Shown piece after piece: positions 63,163-64,000 of a stretch of 64,000 nt of DNA. Under the pieces are notes generated by a model. The model was not told the DNA's origin. It was given only the letters and a program-made list of their open reading frames with translations, and did no database searches. This stretch comes from Sphingobacteriales bacterium (GTDB taxonomy: Bacteria > Bacteroidota > Bacteroidia > Chitinophagales > UBA2359): contig JADKCK010000001.1 of NCBI GenBank assembly GCA_016718845.1, positions 124,001 to 188,000 of the forward strand. Reading direction: 5' to 3'. Each line of letters begins with the position of its first letter. Position 1 is the stretch's first letter. The translations under genes and the position numbers were made by a program.

Positions 63163-64000
63163 ATGCCCTACCTAAACCGTTTTTTGTGGCTGATTTTATG
63201 CGGTATTGCCGCATCTACCCAAACAATACCCCACGCATTTGCCGCCAGACACCCAATAAATGCCCAAAATACGCAAACATATTTGCCGTTTGTGCCCCTC
63301 GATTCGTCGAATTTACCGATTGTTATTATTAACACGCATCGCCAAAAAATTGTTGACGAACCCGACATTATTGCACAAATAAAAGTAATTGACAATGATA
63401 ATGGGGTAAATTACCCAACAGACAAACCTGCCTACGAGGGCAATATTGCCATTGAGGTGCGCGGATATAGCTCGCAATCGTTCCGCAAAAAAAGCTACGG
63501 TTTTACCACCCTCGATGCCCAAAATACGCCCTTAGATACCACTTTTATGGGCTTGCCCCCCGAAAATGATTGGATTTTGCACGCCTCGTATGCCGACAAA
63601 ACACTGTTGCGCAACGCACTTAGTATGCACATTGCCCAACAAATGGGGTATTATGCCAGCCGCACACGCCACTGCGAGGTGCTAATAAATGGTAAATATC
63701 AAGGCGTTTATGTGCTGATGGAAAAAATAAAACGCGGCAAAAATAGGGTAAATATTGCCAAAATAAAACCCAATAGTGTGCAAGCCAACGATTTAACGGG
63801 CGGATACATTTTTAAACTAGACCACCGCGATGAGGGCGGCTGGAACTCGGATTATGGCGTTGTGTCGGCACCACAAACGCCGCTACATTTTCAGTTTGTG
63901 TATCCAAAATACCACAATATAAACATCAACCAAGCTATGTATCTACAGGCTTATGTAGATAGTTTTGAACATGCTTTGGCTTCGCCCACGTTTAAAAACA
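63163..64000 (+). CDS. CotH-like kinase family protein, N-terminal part, cut by window edge
   Basis: About 279 codons present, running out of the window. A signal peptide-like start (FLWLILCGIAASTQTIPHAFA) leads to LPIVIINTHRQKI, then the CotH segment IAIEVRGYSSQSFRKKSYGF, WILHASYADKTLLRNALSM, HCEVLINGKYQGVYVLMEKIKR and GGYIFKLDH. CotH proteins have an atypical protein-kinase fold; in spore coats CotH phosphorylates proteins, and in Bacteroidota many such proteins carry T9SS tails. The missing C-terminus would show whether this one does. Confidence 0.9.
   Translation, partial: MPYLNRFLWLILCGIAASTQTIPHAFAARHPINAQNTQTYLPFVPLDSSNLPIVIINTHRQKIVDEPDIIAQIKVIDNDNGVNYPTDKPAYEGNIAIEVRGYSSQSFRKKSYGFTTLDAQNTPLDTTFMGLPPENDWILHASYADKTLLRNALSMHIAQQMGYYASRTRHCEVLINGKYQGVYVLMEKIKRGKNRVNIAKIKPNSVQANDLTGGYIFKLDHRDEGGWNSDYGVVSAPQTPLHFQFVYPKYHNININQAMYLQAYVDSFEHALASPTFKN

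Noticed and set aside
1..64000. rRNA and tRNA genes
   Set aside because: Gaps between genes were read for cloverleaf or rRNA sequence; none was recognised.

Overview
The window comes from a Bacteroidota (Bacteroidetes) chromosome. Evidence seen in the sequence: many genes are preceded by the phylum-specific -7 promoter element TAnnTTTG; exported proteins carry type IX secretion C-terminal domains (type A in the gene at 9699, type B in the gene ending at 58569); there are SprB-like repeats, a fused ccoNO cytochrome oxidase gene, and many SPII lipoproteins. Coding DNA is moderately AT-rich. Genus cannot be decided from the sequence. No rRNA, tRNA or CRISPR array was seen.

Layout. 1-11.9 kb: uvrC (cut by the window edge), a secreted M28 peptidase, a membrane-anchored EEP phosphodiesterase, an alpha/beta hydrolase, an RRM RNA-binding protein with a long leader, a lipoprotein-like protein, a multiply broken exported protein (7.1-9.4 kb) and a large FG-GAP/T9SS surface protein. 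12.1-14.3 kb: a leftward array of three modules, each a piece of Rhs core with a short variable tail that abuts or overlaps a small lipoprotein gene. 14.4-22.2 kb: a complete cbb3 oxidase cluster (ccoS, ccoNO, ccoQ, ccoP, ccoG, ccoH, SafE-like), interrupted by two copies of a ~385 bp MITE-like element. 22.3-25.5 kb: hemerythrin-like protein, murB, two small exported proteins. 25.5-32.3 kb: three FabH-type ketosynthases with a dedicated acyl carrier protein, two arrays of short tandem repeats, and a YfhO-type membrane protein split by a -1 frame change on A7.

32.5-37.7 kb is accessory: a PD-(D/E)XK protein, a VapBC-like toxin-antitoxin pair, a Fic protein, a compact secreted tail-collar protein and an NlpE-like lipoprotein; two near-identical palindromic terminators lie around the TA/Fic part. 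37.8-42.5 kb: purK-purE and a DsbD-like disulfide reductase with a duplicated sensor domain. 42.7-45.9 kb: a tandem duplication of an AAA-ATPase/PD-(D/E)XK gene with the first copy interrupted. 45.9-64 kb: glnS, a DUF4340 protein preceded by 16-bp repeats, a broken outer-membrane protein gene, a TlpA-like thioredoxin, gyrB, an acyl-CoA dehydrogenase, a DinB-like protein, a barrel-like lipoprotein, a purple-acid-phosphatase-like protein, a giant type B T9SS protein, an unknown exported protein and a CotH protein running off the end.

Housekeeping genes (uvrC, murB, purEK, glnS, gyrB) alternate with respiration and envelope genes and with islands of recently rearranged DNA. The most unusual material is the Rhs-remnant/lipoprotein array, the candidate -1 frameshift in yfhO, the paired MITE-like elements with a length-covarying stem, and two families of 16-17 bp tandem repeats placed between genes.
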